DNA of 5,614 nucleotides from Eudoraea sp. (GTDB lineage: Bacteria; Bacteroidota; Bacteroidia; Flavobacteriales; Flavobacteriaceae): positions 1-5,614 of the forward strand of contig JABDRK010000319.1 of assembly GCA_013041785.1 (NCBI GenBank). The letters are read 5' to 3'. Shown piece after piece: positions 5,436 to 5,614 of the stretch. The notes beneath the pieces were generated by a model that was not told the DNA's origin, did no database searches, and worked only from the letters and a program-made list of their open reading frames with translations. The position numbers were made by a program, and so were the translations under genes. How positions within the stretch are numbered: the first letter of the stretch is position 1; each line of letters begins with the position of its first letter.

Positions 5436-5614
5436 TTATTTAGGAATGAATAGATGGTTCAGGATTCTGTTGGTCTTCACTTCTTTAAAAATCTGATTGG
5501 TCGACTGACTGGATAAGCCTCCGAGTTCCTGTACCCAGGGGCCTGTCTTTATATAAGTCAGATGTCCTAAAATTTTTGGGTCGACTTTGTTTTCGCCGGT
5601 ATACAGGCAGGTAT
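5436..5614 (-). CDS. nrdG: Anaerobic ribonucleotide reductase activating protein (radical SAM), C-terminal part
   Basis: Reading down from the window edge, 58 codons run to a TAA at 5436-5438, with a second TAA directly behind it. The peptide TCLYTGENK (1-9 of the fragment) matches the beta strand ending in YTG or WTGY of NrdG proteins. KTGPWVQELGGLSSQSTNQ (22-40) matches the family C-terminus, which in E. coli reads DGKFVQDL followed by SSNQ. NrdG is a radical-SAM [4Fe-4S] enzyme that generates the glycyl radical on NrdD. The CxxxCxxC cluster motif and the start lie beyond the window, so integrity of the active site cannot be judged. The gene precedes nrdD by 8 bp in the same direction, the reverse of the E. 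coli nrdD-nrdG order. The complete protein is normally about 150-220 residues. Confidence 0.9.
   Translation of the reverse strand, partial: TCLYTGENKVDPKILGHLTYIKTGPWVQELGGLSSQSTNQIFKEVKTNRILNHLFIPK

Noticed and set aside
1..5614. Mobile element, CRISPR array, phage-defence or toxin-antitoxin system
   Set aside because: No transposase or integrase, no regularly spaced direct repeats, no terminal inverted repeats and no defence-type domains were seen; all seven genes are chromosomal-type functions or plain envelope proteins.

Overview
The window reads as chromosomal DNA of a member of the Bacteroidota, most likely a marine-type Flavobacteriaceae. The grounds are the AT-rich spacers without Shine-Dalgarno sequences, secreted proteins whose signal peptides end just before Gln, a lipoprotein whose Cys is followed by SNDE (a Bacteroidota surface-export-like context), a GIN-domain (DUF2807) protein, and the style of the Rrf2 regulator. 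I cannot assign genus or species.

Layout. (1) Positions 1-593, minus strand: the N-terminal third to half of a secreted M16 zinc metallopeptidase, cut by the window edge. (2) After a divergent spacer, positions 825-1871, plus strand: a probable two-gene unit of a secreted GIN-domain protein and a 67-residue LapA-domain (DUF1049) inner-membrane protein, 15 bp apart. (3) A 13-bp-stem hairpin at 1909-1944 that can terminate transcription from both sides. (4) Positions 1966-2760, minus strand: a very acidic lipoprotein of unknown function with an internal codon-repeat tract. (5) A 334-bp divergent spacer, then 3095-3541, plus strand: an Rrf2-family regulator with a full IscR-like set of Fe-S ligands. 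(6) Positions 3592-5427, minus strand: nrdD, the oxygen-sensitive class III ribonucleotide reductase, preceded in the same transcription unit by the 3' end of nrdG (5436-5614), its radical-SAM activase.

How the genes fit together. NrdG and NrdD form a known two-component enzyme: NrdG installs the glycyl radical on NrdD, which then makes deoxyribonucleotides without oxygen. The host therefore probably grows, or at least replicates DNA, under anoxic or micro-oxic conditions. The convergent Rrf2 regulator is the obvious local candidate for a redox, iron or NO sensor, but its control of nrdGD is inference, because the nrdGD promoter lies outside the window. The other genes are envelope functions with no evident link to the RNR module.

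I see no rRNA, tRNA, CRISPR array, insertion sequence or attachment site, and no convincing sign of an undescribed multi-gene system. The points most worth a second look are the NrdD architecture (no ATP-cone, extended C-terminal tail, nrdG first), the Rrf2 cluster ligands and promoter dyads, and the acidic repeat-containing lipoprotein.
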